This document shows, piece by piece, positions 55,469-64,000 of a stretch of 64,000 nt of DNA (position 1 is the stretch's first letter; the number at the start of each line of letters is the position of its first letter). Both the position numbers and the translations under genes were made by a program. The notes beneath the pieces are model-generated. The model made no database searches, was not told the DNA's origin, and saw nothing but the letters and a program-made list of their open reading frames with translations. The DNA is from Prochlorococcus sp. AG-409-G20 (lineage in GTDB: Bacteria; Cyanobacteriota; Cyanobacteriia; PCC-6307; Cyanobiaceae), in assembly GCA_003215775.1 (NCBI GenBank), contig QCJW01000005.1:37696-101695 (forward strand), read 5' to 3'.

Positions 55469-56446
55469 CTAAAGGTGCTTGAGATTTGGGTATGAAGTGA
55501 CTAGGTCTTCTGCACTGATGACCTCTCCTTGCCCTTCGGGTTGCCAGATGATTTCTAGTGCCATCAAGTCATTAGAAGATATAGCCCCGAGTGTCTGAAG
55601 GTTTAGTTTTAGCTGCTCATTATTAAAGGTTGAATTAAGTCCAACTCTTGTTTTCGAGGCTATTAATAGCGTTACAGCAATATATTCGCTAGAAGCGTCT
55701 GCATCACCGGGTTTGACCATAGGTTTTGTGTCTTGACTTATTGACCCAGAAAAGTTTGATGTGATTTCTGCTCTTAATTTGCTTCGTTCAGTTAAGGACA
55801 GGCGATTGAAAGTGGTTTCGGCTGAGCTGAAAGGTACATCTCCAGTTTCAAGATTTGCATATGCCCATAATTCAGGTTGTCTTAGAAGCGAGAGTGTTGT
55901 CTCCTGAAGCACTTTCTGCAAGCCATAAGAGTTGCTTGTGTCAGCTTCTGATGCAAGTTCTCTTAAATCTTTTTGAATGAACTTCGCACTTGCTAATAAC
56001 CCTATTTGAAGTTGAATTAAATTAATTGACCTTGGAGTTGTATTTGTGGATATCGCAGGACTTTCTGATAATTGAAAATTACTTCCTCGCACTGAATTAA
56101 TAATTACTCCAACTATTGACATGAGAATTAAGAAGCCAAAGAGTCCACCTCCCCCAAAGCCAAAAATTGGAACAATAAAAGGGAGTCCAATTCCGCCACC
56201 TCTGTAACCGCCTCCGTAGCCACCTCTGTAACCGCCTCCGTAGCCACCTCTGTAACCGCCTCCGTAGCCACCAGTTCGAGGGATAGATGGGGCTCTAAAG
56301 CTTCCTCCTCCAATGCGACCCCCGCTGGCAGCCATGCTTGGTTGTGGAGTTGATAATGAAAGGGAGGCAATTAAAAGTGGTACCAATAAGATTGACAAAA
56401 AGCGATTTAAAAGTGCTTTTGAAGACCGGAGTAAGGTTTTGTTCAA
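55469..56446 (-). CDS. DUF1517 membrane protein with Gly/Tyr/Arg repeats
   Basis: Protein of 325 residues. An N-terminal signal segment (FLSILLVPLLIASLSL), a Gly-rich region (about residues 43-95) with GGYGGGYRGGYGGGYR, a membrane helix (GGGLFGFLILMSIVGVIINSV), and a C-terminal DUF1517 domain of about 200 residues. The family is found in cyanobacteria and chloroplasts; its role is not known. The start is a TTG (56446). It lies between thiS and the small genes. Confidence 0.82.
   Translation of the reverse strand: MNKTLLRSSKALLNRFLSILLVPLLIASLSLSTPQPSMAASGGRIGGGSFRAPSIPRTGGYGGGYRGGYGGGYRGGYGGGYRGGGIGLPFIVPIFGFGGGGLFGFLILMSIVGVIINSVRGSNFQLSESPAISTNTTPRSINLIQLQIGLLASAKFIQKDLRELASEADTSNSYGLQKVLQETTLSLLRQPELWAYANLETGDVPFSSAETTFNRLSLTERSKLRAEITSNFSGSISQDTKPMVKPGDADASSEYIAVTLLIASKTRVGLNSTFNNEQLKLNLQTLGAISSNDLMALEIIWQPEGQGEVISAEDLVTSYPNLKHL
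56196..56267 (-). repeat. Three 24-base tandem repeats in DUF1517 gene
   Basis: Three perfect copies of a 24-base unit (ccacctctgtaaccgcctcc and four more bases) follow each other directly and encode eight residues of the GGYRGGYG repeat. The perfect identity points to recent copy-number change; the length keeps the frame. Confidence 0.92.
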
Positions 56447-56472
56447 CTAACTTTTGGTAGTTGATACTTACT

Positions 56473-56685
56473 TTAGGAACCTCCACCGACAATTGTCACA
56501 ATTTCAAGAGAGTCCTCATCTTTCACTTTTTGCTGACCCCACTTTCTAGGTGGAATAATCACTCCATTGTATTCAACTACGATTTGCCTGTGATTATGAC
56601 CTAAGTCTTCTAATACATTGGAAAGTGTTGGCTCCTTCTTAGAAGAATCAACAGAGGTTCGTTGACCATTAACAATGATTTTCAT
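56473..56685 (-). CDS. thiS: Sulfur carrier protein ThiS
   Basis: Ubiquitin-like carrier of 70 residues in thiamin thiazole synthesis. It reads MKIIVNGQRTSVDSSKKEPT then VLEDLGHNHRQIVVEYNGVII and ends EIVTIVGGGS. ThiS normally ends in GG, which ThiF adenylates; here a Ser follows a triple Gly. Its ATG overlaps the thiE stop (ATGA), so the two are coupled. Confidence 0.9.
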   Translation of the reverse strand: MKIIVNGQRTSVDSSKKEPTLSNVLEDLGHNHRQIVVEYNGVIIPPRKWGQQKVKDEDSLEIVTIVGGGS

Positions 56686-57722
56686 TTTAAACCATTCATT
56701 AGATCTTTAGTTGTTTTGAATGGATCACTCGCATTCATTATGGCATTGCAGACTGCGATCTTTGTTGCTCCAGCTGAAACAATATCATGTAAATTTAAAT
56801 TGTTTATTCCGCCGATTGCAAAACAAGGAAGTCTTGAAATTTTTATAGCTTCTTCAAGGTAAGTAGTACCTAATGCTTTGGTTTTGGGCTTGGTTTTGCT
56901 TTGATTGACTGGGCCAACACCAACGTAGTCACAACCTTCAGACTCTGCCATGGATAGTTGATTTAAAGTATGTGTACTTTTGCCAATTAGCTTATCTTCA
57001 CCTATTAGACTCCTTGTGGTGCTTGTAGGTAAATCTTCTTGTCCTATATGAATTCCATCAGCATCACATGCAAGGGCAATATCAATTCGGTCATTAATAA
57101 TTAAAAGAGCATCAAAGTCTTTGCAAATTGAAGCTAACTTTTTAGCTTCAATGAGTTTATCTTTGTCAGAACCTTCTTTGAGTCTGAATTGAATCAACCT
57201 GACTCCAGCTTCTAGGGCATTCGTAATAGTTTTGATTTTGACTCGATCATGGTTGGTTATAAGGTAAAGATTGGAGTTGTTAAGTTTTAGTCTCCTGTTT
57301 GAACCTTTTGATAATTTAATGACCTTTGTTTCAAGATCATATAAGGAATATCTTATTTTGGCTGAAGAGACTGACAAGTTTGGGTCAACTATTCTTGCAA
57401 ACTCTTCTATAACCCGCAGAGCCTCCTGAATTCGTGAAAAGTTGGCAGCTAAAATATCAATTGAAGAAGTTCTAGTTTCTTGATAGGGATGACTTAGTCC
57501 TATACCATTATCTTTTGCGGTTGATCTGGCTCTCTTATAGTTCCAGTGATGATGAAGCCCTAGAGTTTGTCTGAAATCTTTCAGAGAAATCACAATATCT
57601 TTAGAAGTAAGATTAAATCGGCACCATTCTTCAATGACCCTTATCCCTTCTCTTGCTCTATCAAGGTTTGCATCTATCAGCTGAGCAACACAAGGGTTTA
57701 CTAGTTTGTCGTTATCCATCAT
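56682..57722 (-). CDS. thiE: Thiamine-phosphate synthase with N-terminal domain
   Basis: Joins the pyrimidine and thiazole halves of thiamin. The C-terminal ThiE barrel is at about residues 150-346: NSNLYLITNHDRV, IQFRLKEGSDKD, LIINDRIDIALACDADGIHIGQEDLP, GKSTHTLNQLSMAE, CDYVGVGPVNQSKTK and FAIGGINNLN. The first 145 residues (LIDANLDRAREGIRVIEEWCRF) form the extra cyanobacterial domain of unknown function. It is cotranscribed with thiS. Confidence 0.94.
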   Translation of the reverse strand: MMDNDKLVNPCVAQLIDANLDRAREGIRVIEEWCRFNLTSKDIVISLKDFRQTLGLHHHWNYKRARSTAKDNGIGLSHPYQETRTSSIDILAANFSRIQEALRVIEEFARIVDPNLSVSSAKIRYSLYDLETKVIKLSKGSNRRLKLNNSNLYLITNHDRVKIKTITNALEAGVRLIQFRLKEGSDKDKLIEAKKLASICKDFDALLIINDRIDIALACDADGIHIGQEDLPTSTTRSLIGEDKLIGKSTHTLNQLSMAESEGCDYVGVGPVNQSKTKPKTKALGTTYLEEAIKISRLPCFAIGGINNLNLHDIVSAGATKIAVCNAIMNASDPFKTTKDLMNGLK

Positions 57723-57762
57723 TTTCGTGCCAGTCTTGGCAGGATCGCATGTTTCGCTGCTT

Positions 57763-57876
57763 ATGGATCAAGGTAGTTCCGATAGCCAAATGAATCTCCT
57801 TATTTGGGGGGTGATTTTACTTGGAGGGATAGGTTTTTTTATTGTTTGGGGCCTGTCAAATGCTTATCCCCTTTAA
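57763..57876 (+). CDS. 37-residue single-pass membrane protein
   Basis: Small ORF below the track limit: MDQGSSDSQMNLLIWGVILL then GGIGFFIVWGLSNAYPL and stop. It has one clean membrane helix and a short polar start, like the tiny subunits of photosynthetic complexes, but it does not match a Psb, Psa or Pet subunit that I know. It lies between the divergent thiE and the convergent ribF. The overlapping 57804-57995 frame is a shadow. Confidence 0.55.
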   Translation: MDQGSSDSQMNLLIWGVILLGGIGFFIVWGLSNAYPL

Positions 57877-57906
57877 ATAAAATCTTTCTAGGAATTGGTT
57901 TTGGCA

Positions 57907-58818
57907 TTACTGAAGTAATGATTTTGCCTTTGTTACATCAAGAAGGATTTGATTGCTTAAATCCTCTAAATTTTCAAAACGCTTTTGAGTTCTAAGTCTT
58001 TTTACAGGCTCAATTGTTAATTCACATCCTAGAAGATCAATTTCTTTCCCAATCAGATGAACTTCAACACCAGAGGGGGATGTTGGGTCAACGGTTGGTT
58101 GAGGACCCAGGTTCATAACAGCTGCGAATTTTTCTTCTTCATTATTGATTATTGCCCATGCAGCATATACACCAAGACCAGGAAGGAATTTTCGCCCATC
58201 GATCTGCAAATTTGCAGTGGGCCATCCAATCTTATGACCAAGACCCTTTCCAGCAACTACTCTGCCTCGAAATCTATAAGCACGCCCCATAAGGTTCTTA
58301 GCTTTAAAAAGATTTCCATCGCTCAGTGATGCGCGTATGCGACTACTACTCATGCGGCCAGTTTCATCTTCAAGTATTGGCACAATTGAAACTTCTACAC
58401 CCTCTTGATTCGCTAATGCTTTCAGTGTTTGTGTATCTCCTTCTCTATTACGACCAAATCTGAAATTAGCTCCAACAGCTATTGTTCGAGCTTGAAGAGT
58501 TTCTAAAAGAATTGTTTTTACAAATGTTTCTGCACTGAGAGAAGCTAAAGATTTATCAAATGGAATTAATACCAATTGTTCAACTCCTAACTTCTCTAGC
58601 AGTGAGTTTTTCTCTGAAGGTAGATCTAGCCTTAGTCTTGTCTCTCCATAAAGAACTTCACGTGGATGAGGCCAGAAGCTAACAACAGTAGGCACTCCAA
58701 GACACCTTTGAGTGATTTTCTCAATCACTCGAAGGTGTCCTGCATGAAGGCCATCAAAACTTCCTAGAGCTAAGGAAGTTGGAAGACGAGCCTGCTTAGG
58801 TGAGCAGAGAGGAATCAC
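57907..58818 (-). CDS. ribF: Bifunctional riboflavin kinase/FAD synthetase
   Basis: Makes FMN from riboflavin and FAD from FMN. N-terminal adenylyltransferase: SLALGSFDGLHAGHLRVIEK, FWPHPREVL, VGANFRFGRNREGD and SSSRIRASL. C-terminal kinase: YRFRGRVVAGKGLGHKIGWPTANLQI, PGLGVYAAWA, MNLGPQPTVDPT and EVHLIG. Length 303. The start is a GTG at 58818; it overlaps the ORF-track start of the divergent DUF3611 gene, but not the start I chose. Confidence 0.95.
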   Translation of the reverse strand: MIPLCSPKQARLPTSLALGSFDGLHAGHLRVIEKITQRCLGVPTVVSFWPHPREVLYGETRLRLDLPSEKNSLLEKLGVEQLVLIPFDKSLASLSAETFVKTILLETLQARTIAVGANFRFGRNREGDTQTLKALANQEGVEVSIVPILEDETGRMSSSRIRASLSDGNLFKAKNLMGRAYRFRGRVVAGKGLGHKIGWPTANLQIDGRKFLPGLGVYAAWAIINNEEEKFAAVMNLGPQPTVDPTSPSGVEVHLIGKEIDLLGCELTIEPVKRLRTQKRFENLEDLSNQILLDVTKAKSLLQ

Positions 58819-58877
58819 TTGAGAAGTGCAAAATCTGCGCTTTGATGGGAAGTTTGAAAGACCGTAGTCCTTTTTGT

Positions 58878-59441
58878 ATGGCAGACCAACTTGATTTTCA
58901 ATTGCTTTCTTTGGGAATGCGGAGAATGGGCTGGGTTAGATTTTGGATCCAAGTCGTCCTGGGGATAGTTGTAGTAGGGGTTTTGCTCTTTAACAATATT
59001 GGAAGCAGTTTGGCTCGAAATTCTGAAAGAGCTTTGGGCTTAGGCCCAGGACTCTCTTTGACTACCTTAGCCTTTCTCTTCCTCCTTTATAGCCTTTGGC
59101 ATGGTTGGCTAATCGTTCGCACTGGAAGGTCTTTGGCTAGCACTGCAAGGCCTAGTCGAGGAGAGACAAGCCGTTTGCTTAAGAGAGGATTGATCGTTGA
59201 TCTTTTGGGATTGGTTTTTTCTTCAGTGGGATATCAATCTTTGGCGGGAGCACTTTTTGTTCAGGCTTCAATGCAAGCTCCAGGAATCTCAATAGGAGCT
59301 GGGATTAGATCAATGGAAAATTACCCAATTACATCCTTAGAGATGCTCTCTGTTCTCAGTAACACTCAGGTTTTGTTTGCACATGTTATCGGTGTGATTT
59401 TCTCCCTTTGGCTTCTTCAGAGGATTTATCGAGCAACTTGA
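58878..59441 (+). CDS. DUF3611 family membrane protein
   Basis: Membrane protein with four hydrophobic segments. The track begins at 58800, but ATG 58878 ([20 protein letters not shown]) fits the DUF3611 N-terminus, which enters its first helix as [19 protein letters not shown]. Other parts: [21 protein letters not shown], a basic loop with [14 protein letters not shown], and the last helix [16 protein letters not shown]. The family is found in cyanobacteria and plants with no known role. Its 3' end overlaps the convergent surE by 16 bases. Confidence 0.78.
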   Translation: MADQLDFQLLSLGMRRMGWVRFWIQVVLGIVVVGVLLFNNIGSSLARNSERALGLGPGLSLTTLAFLFLLYSLWHGWLIVRTGRSLASTARPSRGETSRLLKRGLIVDLLGLVFSSVGYQSLAGALFVQASMQAPGISIGAGIRSMENYPITSLEMLSVLSNTQVLFAHVIGVIFSLWLLQRIYRAT

Positions 59442-60235
59442 TCAATTTTTTGGATTTTTGGGAGTAATGAAACATTCCCTCTCCAAAACAGGTCTGGCTG
59501 GATAGGGGTCAATGAGGGTGCTTGGGATTCTATTTGTGCTACATCACTAGGCCATTTGCTTGGGCCGTCTCCGGCAGATTCAAGGTCCTTAACAGCTTTA
59601 CCTGCAAGCCAGAAGTATTCATTCCCGTGAGGGTCAATTCGACGACTGAATTGTTCTTGGTAATGTCTAATTGACAGTCTCGTCCATTGAAGAGAACCCA
59701 TCTTTAATGGGTCGCAAGGAGGAACATTTAGATTAAGTAATAAATTTTGAGGCCATTTGTTTTTAATAGCATCCTCCGCGATATCTAAGGCAAGTTCTCC
59801 TGCAAATTCAAAATCACGGTTTTGAAAACAAGCCATACTCACAGCAAGTGATGGCAATCCTTCGAGGGTTCCTTCAAGGGCGGCTGCAACAGTTCCTGAG
59901 CAGAAAATATCTGTACCTAGATTTGGACCATGATTGATTCCCGATAAAACAAGATCTGGTCTTTGATCCATTAACTCGAATAGTGCCAGTTTGACGCAGT
60001 CAGCTGGTGTCCCGCTGCACCCCCATGCTTTAACTCCTTGAGCAAATAATTCATCTGCTCGCTCTGCTCTTATTGGTGCTTGTAGGGTGAGTCCATGTCC
60101 AGTTGCTGATCTTTCTTGGTCGGGACAAACAACTGTGACTTGATGTCCACGATTAGCGGCAGTTGTAGCAAGATGACGGATTCCTTCAGCGAAAACCCCA
60201 TCATCATTGCTAATAAGTATCCTCAGAGGCTTCAT
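59426..60235 (-). CDS. surE: 5'/3'-nucleotidase SurE
   Basis: Metal-dependent nucleotide phosphatase. The first motif is [15 protein letters not shown] with the Asp-Asp pair; then [53 protein letters not shown] and NLNVP. The GTG at 60250 is in the track, but ATG 60235 ([12 protein letters not shown]) is a more usual N-terminus and is used. It is divergent from pheS by about 70 bases. Confidence 0.94.
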   Translation of the reverse strand: MKPLRILISNDDGVFAEGIRHLATTAANRGHQVTVVCPDQERSATGHGLTLQAPIRAERADELFAQGVKAWGCSGTPADCVKLALFELMDQRPDLVLSGINHGPNLGTDIFCSGTVAAALEGTLEGLPSLAVSMACFQNRDFEFAGELALDIAEDAIKNKWPQNLLLNLNVPPCDPLKMGSLQWTRLSIRHYQEQFSRRIDPHGNEYFWLAGKAVKDLESAGDGPSKWPSDVAQIESQAPSLTPIQPDLFWRGNVSLLPKIQKIDQVAR

Positions 60236-60306
60236 TACGTGTATAAACACTCATTGGAACCTAGTCCTAATAGCTGCCTAAAGTCTTCCCTGAGAAATTT
60301 TTTGCC

Positions 60307-61314
60307 GTGAGTTCTAAAGTATCTGTTAAGAAACTGATCGCAGAGATCGAGCTTTTAGAAGCTGAAGCTACTAAAGGTATATCTGAAGCTTCTGATCAAG
60401 GTGAGCTAGAAAAATTAAGAATTAGCTTCCTTGGTAAAAAAGGACGTTTATCTTCAATCCTTGGAGGGATGTCCAATCTTCAAGGTGAAGAGCGCCCCAT
60501 GATTGGACAGAGGGCAAACTTACTAAAGAATCAGTTTCAAGCTCTTCTTTCGGAAAGAGTGAAATTATTAAAGGAAGAAGAATTAAAAAAACTTTTAGCT
60601 AAAGAAAAGATTGATGTTACAACTCCTTCTATTTCTATTCCTATAGGTAATAGACATCCTTTGATTAGTACAACAGAAGAAATAGTTGATCTTTTTTCTG
60701 GCTTGGGATATAGAGTTGCTGAAGGTCCGGAAATAGAAAATGACTACTATAATTTCACTGCCTTAAATATTCCTGAAGACCACCCTGCTAGAGATATGCA
60801 GGATACTTTTTATCTAGAAGATCAATTTCTTTTAAGAACCCATACTTCACCAGTTCAAATTAGGTATTTAGAAAAGAATACTCCCCCTGTAAGAATTGTT
60901 TCTCCTGGAAGGGTTTACCGGAGGGATGCAGTTGATGCTACACACTCACCAGTGTTTCATCAAATTGAAGTTCTAGCTATAGATCAAGGTCTTGATTTTA
61001 GTCATTTAAGAGGGACTGTAATGGCTTTTTTGAAAGAGTTTTTTGGTGATCTCCCTGTACGGTTCCGAGCTAGTTATTTCCCCTTTACTGAACCTTCTGC
61101 AGAAGTTGATGTTAAGTGGCGAGGTAGATGGTTAGAGGTGATGGGATGTGGGATGGTAGATCCAGCTGTTATAGAGGGGCTTGGACTTGATAGTCAAAGT
61201 TGGAGCGGATTTGCTGCTGGCCTTGGTGTAGAGCGTTTCTGTATGGTTCGGCATGGAATAGATGACATTAGAAGGCTATATACAAGTGATATTCGATTCC
61301 TAGAGCAGTTTTAA
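60307..61314 (+). CDS. pheS: Phenylalanyl-tRNA synthetase alpha subunit
   Basis: Class II synthetase subunit of 335 residues. The N-terminal coiled coil (residues 1-90) includes [16 protein letters not shown]. The catalytic domain has [81 protein letters not shown] and the motif 3 region ending [22 protein letters not shown]. The start is GTG 60307. pheT is not next to it here. Confidence 0.97.
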   Translation: MSSKVSVKKLIAEIELLEAEATKGISEASDQGELEKLRISFLGKKGRLSSILGGMSNLQGEERPMIGQRANLLKNQFQALLSERVKLLKEEELKKLLAKEKIDVTTPSISIPIGNRHPLISTTEEIVDLFSGLGYRVAEGPEIENDYYNFTALNIPEDHPARDMQDTFYLEDQFLLRTHTSPVQIRYLEKNTPPVRIVSPGRVYRRDAVDATHSPVFHQIEVLAIDQGLDFSHLRGTVMAFLKEFFGDLPVRFRASYFPFTEPSAEVDVKWRGRWLEVMGCGMVDPAVIEGLGLDSQSWSGFAAGLGVERFCMVRHGIDDIRRLYTSDIRFLEQF

Positions 61315-61415
61315 TCTTGTATCTTTATTGAAGACTTTTTAATTGATTAAGTGGTTAGATAGTAAAAATTGGCAATCATTATTAAAATGGATTGGTACTT
61401 TGTTTTGGTCGATCG

Positions 61416-62324
61416 GTGCTCCGAGTAGGACTGATCGTCAATGAAGGTAAGCCGTTGGCTTTGGAAACGGCTCAAAAAATCCAGTCAAGGCTGGAGAAAT
61501 TAGGTATTGAAGTTTTTAGAGTTAGTAGTTCAGGTGGCATGGTTGGATTTGCTAACCCTGATCAACACATGCGCATGCGCGGATATAGCGCCTGTGTACC
61601 TGAAGGCTTTGATTCTGAGATGTCTTTAGCAATAGTTCTTGGCGGTGATGGAACTGTACTTTCGGCTGCACGTCAGACCGCACCAGTTCAAGTTCCAATA
61701 CTCACTATCAATACTGGGCATCTTGGCTTTCTTGCAGAGGCGTATTTGGCTGATCTAGATAAGGCTCTGAGTCATGTCTTAGCAGAGGATTGGTCAATCG
61801 ATGAAAGGACGAGTCTGGTAGTTAGTGTTTTGCGTGGAGATCAGCGTAGGTGGGAAGCTTTATGTCTTAATGAGATGGCATTGCATCGTGAACCTTTAAC
61901 AAGCATGTGCCATTTTGAGATTTCTATTGGAAAACATGCTCCTGTGGATATATCCGCTGATGGTGTAATTCTTTCTACTCCAACTGGATCAACAGCTTAT
62001 TCACTTAGTGCAGGTGGGCCAGTGATTACTCCTGATTGTCCTGTCTTGCAATTGACTCCTATCGCACCTCATTCACTTGCTTCAAGAGCCCTTGTTTTTA
62101 GTGAAGAAGAGCCTGTAACTATCTTTCCAGCTACTCCCGAAAGATTGATGATGGTAGTAGATGGAAGTGCAGGTTGTTACGTCTGGCCAGAAGATAGGGT
62201 TTTAATAAGGCGAAGTGAACATCCTGTTAAATTTGTGAGGCTTTCTGATCATGAATTCTTCCAAGTCTTAAGGAATAAATTAGGTTGGGGCTTGCCTCAT
62301 GTAGCAAAACCAGATAAACAATAA
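61416..62324 (+). CDS. nadK: NAD kinase
   Basis: Makes NADP from NAD. Motifs: [17 protein letters not shown], then [29 protein letters not shown], the GGDGT site ([16 protein letters not shown]), [28 protein letters not shown] and [20 protein letters not shown]. The ORF track starts at TTG 61392; GTG 61416 gives VLRVGLIVN, the usual family start, and is preferred (302 residues). Cyanobacteria often have two NAD kinases; this resembles the one conserved in marine types. Confidence 0.93.
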   Translation: MLRVGLIVNEGKPLALETAQKIQSRLEKLGIEVFRVSSSGGMVGFANPDQHMRMRGYSACVPEGFDSEMSLAIVLGGDGTVLSAARQTAPVQVPILTINTGHLGFLAEAYLADLDKALSHVLAEDWSIDERTSLVVSVLRGDQRRWEALCLNEMALHREPLTSMCHFEISIGKHAPVDISADGVILSTPTGSTAYSLSAGGPVITPDCPVLQLTPIAPHSLASRALVFSEEEPVTIFPATPERLMMVVDGSAGCYVWPEDRVLIRRSEHPVKFVRLSDHEFFQVLRNKLGWGLPHVAKPDKQ

Positions 62325-62388
62325 TTCATTTTTCTTTTGAGAATAGATTAAATATTATTTCTAAAAATGTTGGCTTAATTAATATGAT

Positions 62389-63225
62389 TTATTTTTGCTC
62401 ACTGTCTAGAGATATTAATGATCCCTCTATAACCAGACGCGTAATCCCTTTGGCTAATAGGAAATGCTTAGAGACTTCAAATACAGATGAATCAGGAACT
62501 TTAATAACCCTTTGAGTTCTTCCACAAACTCGCTTTGCTGATCTTTGATTTGAGAATAGATAAAGTGCTTGCCTGTTTTTATCCTTGGGATCCAGTTCTC
62601 CTAACTCTGAAAGATCTTTAAGGTATTTAATGTCTAGTTCTACAGTCTTATCAACCAACATATATACACAATTTGGCAATACGTCAGGAGAGAGAGGCTG
62701 GCATAATATATCTTTTTGTTCTTCTGGATTGAAATCATTGGCTAGAGGGACAACCTCATGAAAAATATTCTCTATTGATTCGTTCTTTTTATCTACTTCA
62801 TATTCAGCATTATCTTCGATGGTAGGACTGAAATTGTCTCCATCATTTAATTTAAGTTGGGCTATTGGATGAGAATTTTTAGATTCATGGCCTATTTCGT
62901 TTGACTTTTCTTTGTCAGTAACAAGTTGACCAAGGTCTTTTTCGTGGATGTGAGCCATATCACTTTCTTCTTGTTCTTGTTGTGACTCGCTAGAAATTGG
63001 TTCATTAGAGTTGATTTCGTTTTGAATTTTTGGAAATGCTTCTCCTCTAGCTCTGGCAGCCTTTAGTGCAACATACTCAGCAGGAGGTAATAAAGCCTTA
63101 ACAGTGCGATTTACAGTGATTGGACTGCAAGCAAATTGCTCTGCAAGGCTTTTAGTGGTCCTTCCGGATCGGTAGCCTTCCAATAGCTCACTTTTTTGAC
63201 AGTCTGTTAGCCGGCTTGCCGCCAT
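62389..63225 (-). CDS. Helix-turn-helix protein of unknown function
   Basis: Protein of 278 residues with three parts. Residues 1-45 form a resolvase-like helix-turn-helix (MAASRLTDCQKSELLEGYRS then TTKSLAEQFACSPITVNRTV). Residues about 65-180 are acidic and low in complexity, likely disordered. Residues 185-278 form a compact domain (VLPNCVYMLVDKTVELDIKY ... SNQRSAKRVCGRTQRVIKVP and FEVSKHFLLAKGITRLVIEG). It may be a DNA-binding regulator with a sensor-like C-terminal domain. No target is visible. It sits between nadK and tRNA-Arg, on the minus strand. Confidence 0.65.
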   Translation of the reverse strand: MAASRLTDCQKSELLEGYRSGRTTKSLAEQFACSPITVNRTVKALLPPAEYVALKAARARGEAFPKIQNEINSNEPISSESQQEQEESDMAHIHEKDLGQLVTDKEKSNEIGHESKNSHPIAQLKLNDGDNFSPTIEDNAEYEVDKKNESIENIFHEVVPLANDFNPEEQKDILCQPLSPDVLPNCVYMLVDKTVELDIKYLKDLSELGELDPKDKNRQALYLFSNQRSAKRVCGRTQRVIKVPDSSVFEVSKHFLLAKGITRLVIEGSLISLDSEQK

Positions 63226-63289
63226 CTGTTTAATTCAGATTTTCTAACAATAGAGGGATTAGATTATCAAGCTGTCAAAATTAAAAAGT

Positions 63290-63363
63290 GCTCCCTTAGC
63301 TCAGCTGGATAGAGCAGCTGCCTTCTAAGCAGCCGGCCGTTGGTTCGAATCCAACAGGGGGCG
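63290..63363 (+). tRNA. tRNA-Arg (TCT anticodon)
   Basis: Acceptor GCTCCCT pairs with AGGGGGC; D arm GCTC...GAGC; anticodon stem GCTGC/GCAGC with loop CTTCTAA (anticodon TCT); T arm GTTGG-TTCGAAT-CCAAC. G73 follows; CCA is not encoded. It reads AGA and probably AGG codons. Confidence 0.96.
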
Positions 63364-63624
63364 TTATTAGTTTTTCGTTTTAAATTGCTAGGCCCTGATG
63401 CTATTAAGGCCATTGTTAAACAATTCTTGATTAAGAGATCTGTCTCTTAGGCGGGAGTCAAAACAACTTTCTTAAAACCTAGTTGTTCATATGGAGAACT
63501 CCTTGTTTTGAGAAGCCTTTTGCTCTTGTTCCCTTAAGGTCCCAAATACTTAATTTGTAACGATCTTAGAGCTACTGCACTGCTTCAAACACTACTTGGG
63601 TTATTAATAGCCGAGCTTTACCTC
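63364..63624 (+). other. Intergenic region with two hairpins
   Basis: 260 bases without a gene in either strand. It contains two simple stem-loops: TAAGAGA-tctg-TCTCTTA at 63432-63449 and AACAACT/AGTTGTT at 63462-63487 with a 12-base loop. No T run follows either, so they are not normal terminators. The region could be a 5' leader or a small RNA. Confidence 0.4.
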
Positions 63625-63630
63625 TTGGAA

Positions 63631-63945
63631 ATGATTGATTTTTTAAGTCATCTCATAACTGTCCCACCTCATCCTTCTGACCTTGGTCTAGTTAAACCAT
63701 CTGGTGGCTTTCAGCTTTTGCCAGCCATTTTTGGATTAATTGCCATTATCCAAGTCTCGAATTTTCATTGGTATGCAAGGAAAAATAACGAACCAACAGA
63801 TGGATGGGGCCTTAGTTCAGACTCCACCTTGTTCAGTTATCGCTGGAAACAGTTTTTTGGAGTTCAAATACTTGTCCTTATAGTTGCATCATCGGTAATG
63901 ATTGCAGGACCTGAGAAGATTTTCTTCCCATTGGGACTGCAATAA
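63631..63945 (+). CDS. Small two-helix membrane protein
   Basis: Protein of 104 residues from ATG 63631 (the track's TTG is two codons upstream). The sequence begins MIDFLSHLITVPPHPSDLGL, then a first helix (FQLLPAIFGLIAIIQVSNFHWY), a polar loop with PTDGWGLSSDSTLFSYRWKQ and a second helix (VQILVLIVASSVMIAGP). It resembles no family that I can name; likely a conserved marine cyanobacterial membrane protein. It follows tRNA-Arg and lies at the end of the window. Confidence 0.6.
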   Translation: MIDFLSHLITVPPHPSDLGLVKPSGGFQLLPAIFGLIAIIQVSNFHWYARKNNEPTDGWGLSSDSTLFSYRWKQFFGVQILVLIVASSVMIAGPEKIFFPLGLQ

Positions 63946-64000
63946 AACTCTTCCATAATTTCTATTCCCTCAAGCTAAGGGGCATTTAACGTCCCTTGCC

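Noticed and set aside
56128-56370. Minus-strand ORF rich in VATEAVTE repeats
   Set aside because: Another frame of the DUF1517 tandem repeat.
63985-64000. Possible C-terminus GKGR of a minus-strand gene at the window end
   Set aside because: Only four codons are visible, too little to call.
1-64000. CRISPR arrays, insertion sequences, integrases and prophage
   Set aside because: None was seen: no regular spacer-repeat pattern, no transposase or integrase motifs.

Overview
The window looks like a slice of a marine picocyanobacterial chromosome, most probably a low-light-adapted Prochlorococcus. This is inferred from the compact, moderately AT-rich gene layout and from several gene families: nickel superoxide dismutase with its maturation protease, a ClpR/ClpP pair, a cyanobacterial ThiE with an N-terminal extension, an ARC6/Ftn2 division protein, and DUF1517, DUF3611 and TIGR03792-type proteins. 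Strain identity cannot be settled without a search.

Layout. 0-5.2 kb is accessory: an SdhA/FrdA-like flavoprotein, a Stf0-like sulfotransferase, a small cysteine-pair membrane protein, two tandem paralogues of unknown function and a polyprenyl-phosphate sugar transferase. 5.2-9.8 kb is a minus-strand run (PIN/TRAM protein, clpR, clpP, ilvC, cobD). 9.9-17.7 kb holds hemW, panB, the SRP RNA, ftsZ, a J-domain protein, ftsQ, ddl and miaB, so division and envelope genes dominate. 17.8-25.1 kb carries tRNA-His, a coupled set (DUF4359-like, amidohydrolase, FAD oxidase), folC-argD, tRNA-Leu(CAA), murA and tRNA-Leu(CAG). 25.3-30.9 kb has a SpoU methyltransferase, lpd, trpC, and a nickel module (NicO-like permease, sodX, sodN) followed by an FKBP isomerase. 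31-45.9 kb is core: lnt, mnmA, nnr, a group 2 sigma factor, pdhA, ftn2, ffh, rpsP, phoH, a BI-1-like membrane protein, era and trmD.

46-53.3 kb is a second accessory island lying between trmD and ispF. It contains a 2OG-Fe(II) oxygenase, a glycosyltransferase, and a trio resembling WbpD/WbpB/WbpE (acetyltransferase, NAD-dependent oxidoreductase, PLP aminotransferase), which would make a diacetamido-type sugar nucleotide. The trio and the glycosyltransferase are flanked in direct orientation by two FkbM methyltransferase copies. One is only a C-terminal fragment; the other carries an apparent one-base deletion that changes its last residues. 53.3-64 kb returns to core genes: ispF, TIGR03792, larB, two tiny conserved-looking proteins, DUF1517, thiS-thiE, ribF, DUF3611, surE, pheS, nadK, a helix-turn-helix protein, tRNA-Arg(TCT) and a small membrane protein.

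How parts work together. SRP RNA (ffs) and Ffh form the signal recognition particle. FtsZ, FtsQ, Ftn2, Ddl and MurA serve division and peptidoglycan synthesis. PdhA and Lpd are E1-alpha and E3 of pyruvate dehydrogenase. The nickel permease candidate, SodX and SodN belong to one oxidative-stress function, and LarB is a further gene tied to nickel cofactor chemistry. Several small genes are absent from the ORF track because they are under 60 codons or use unusual starts; they were read directly from the sequence.
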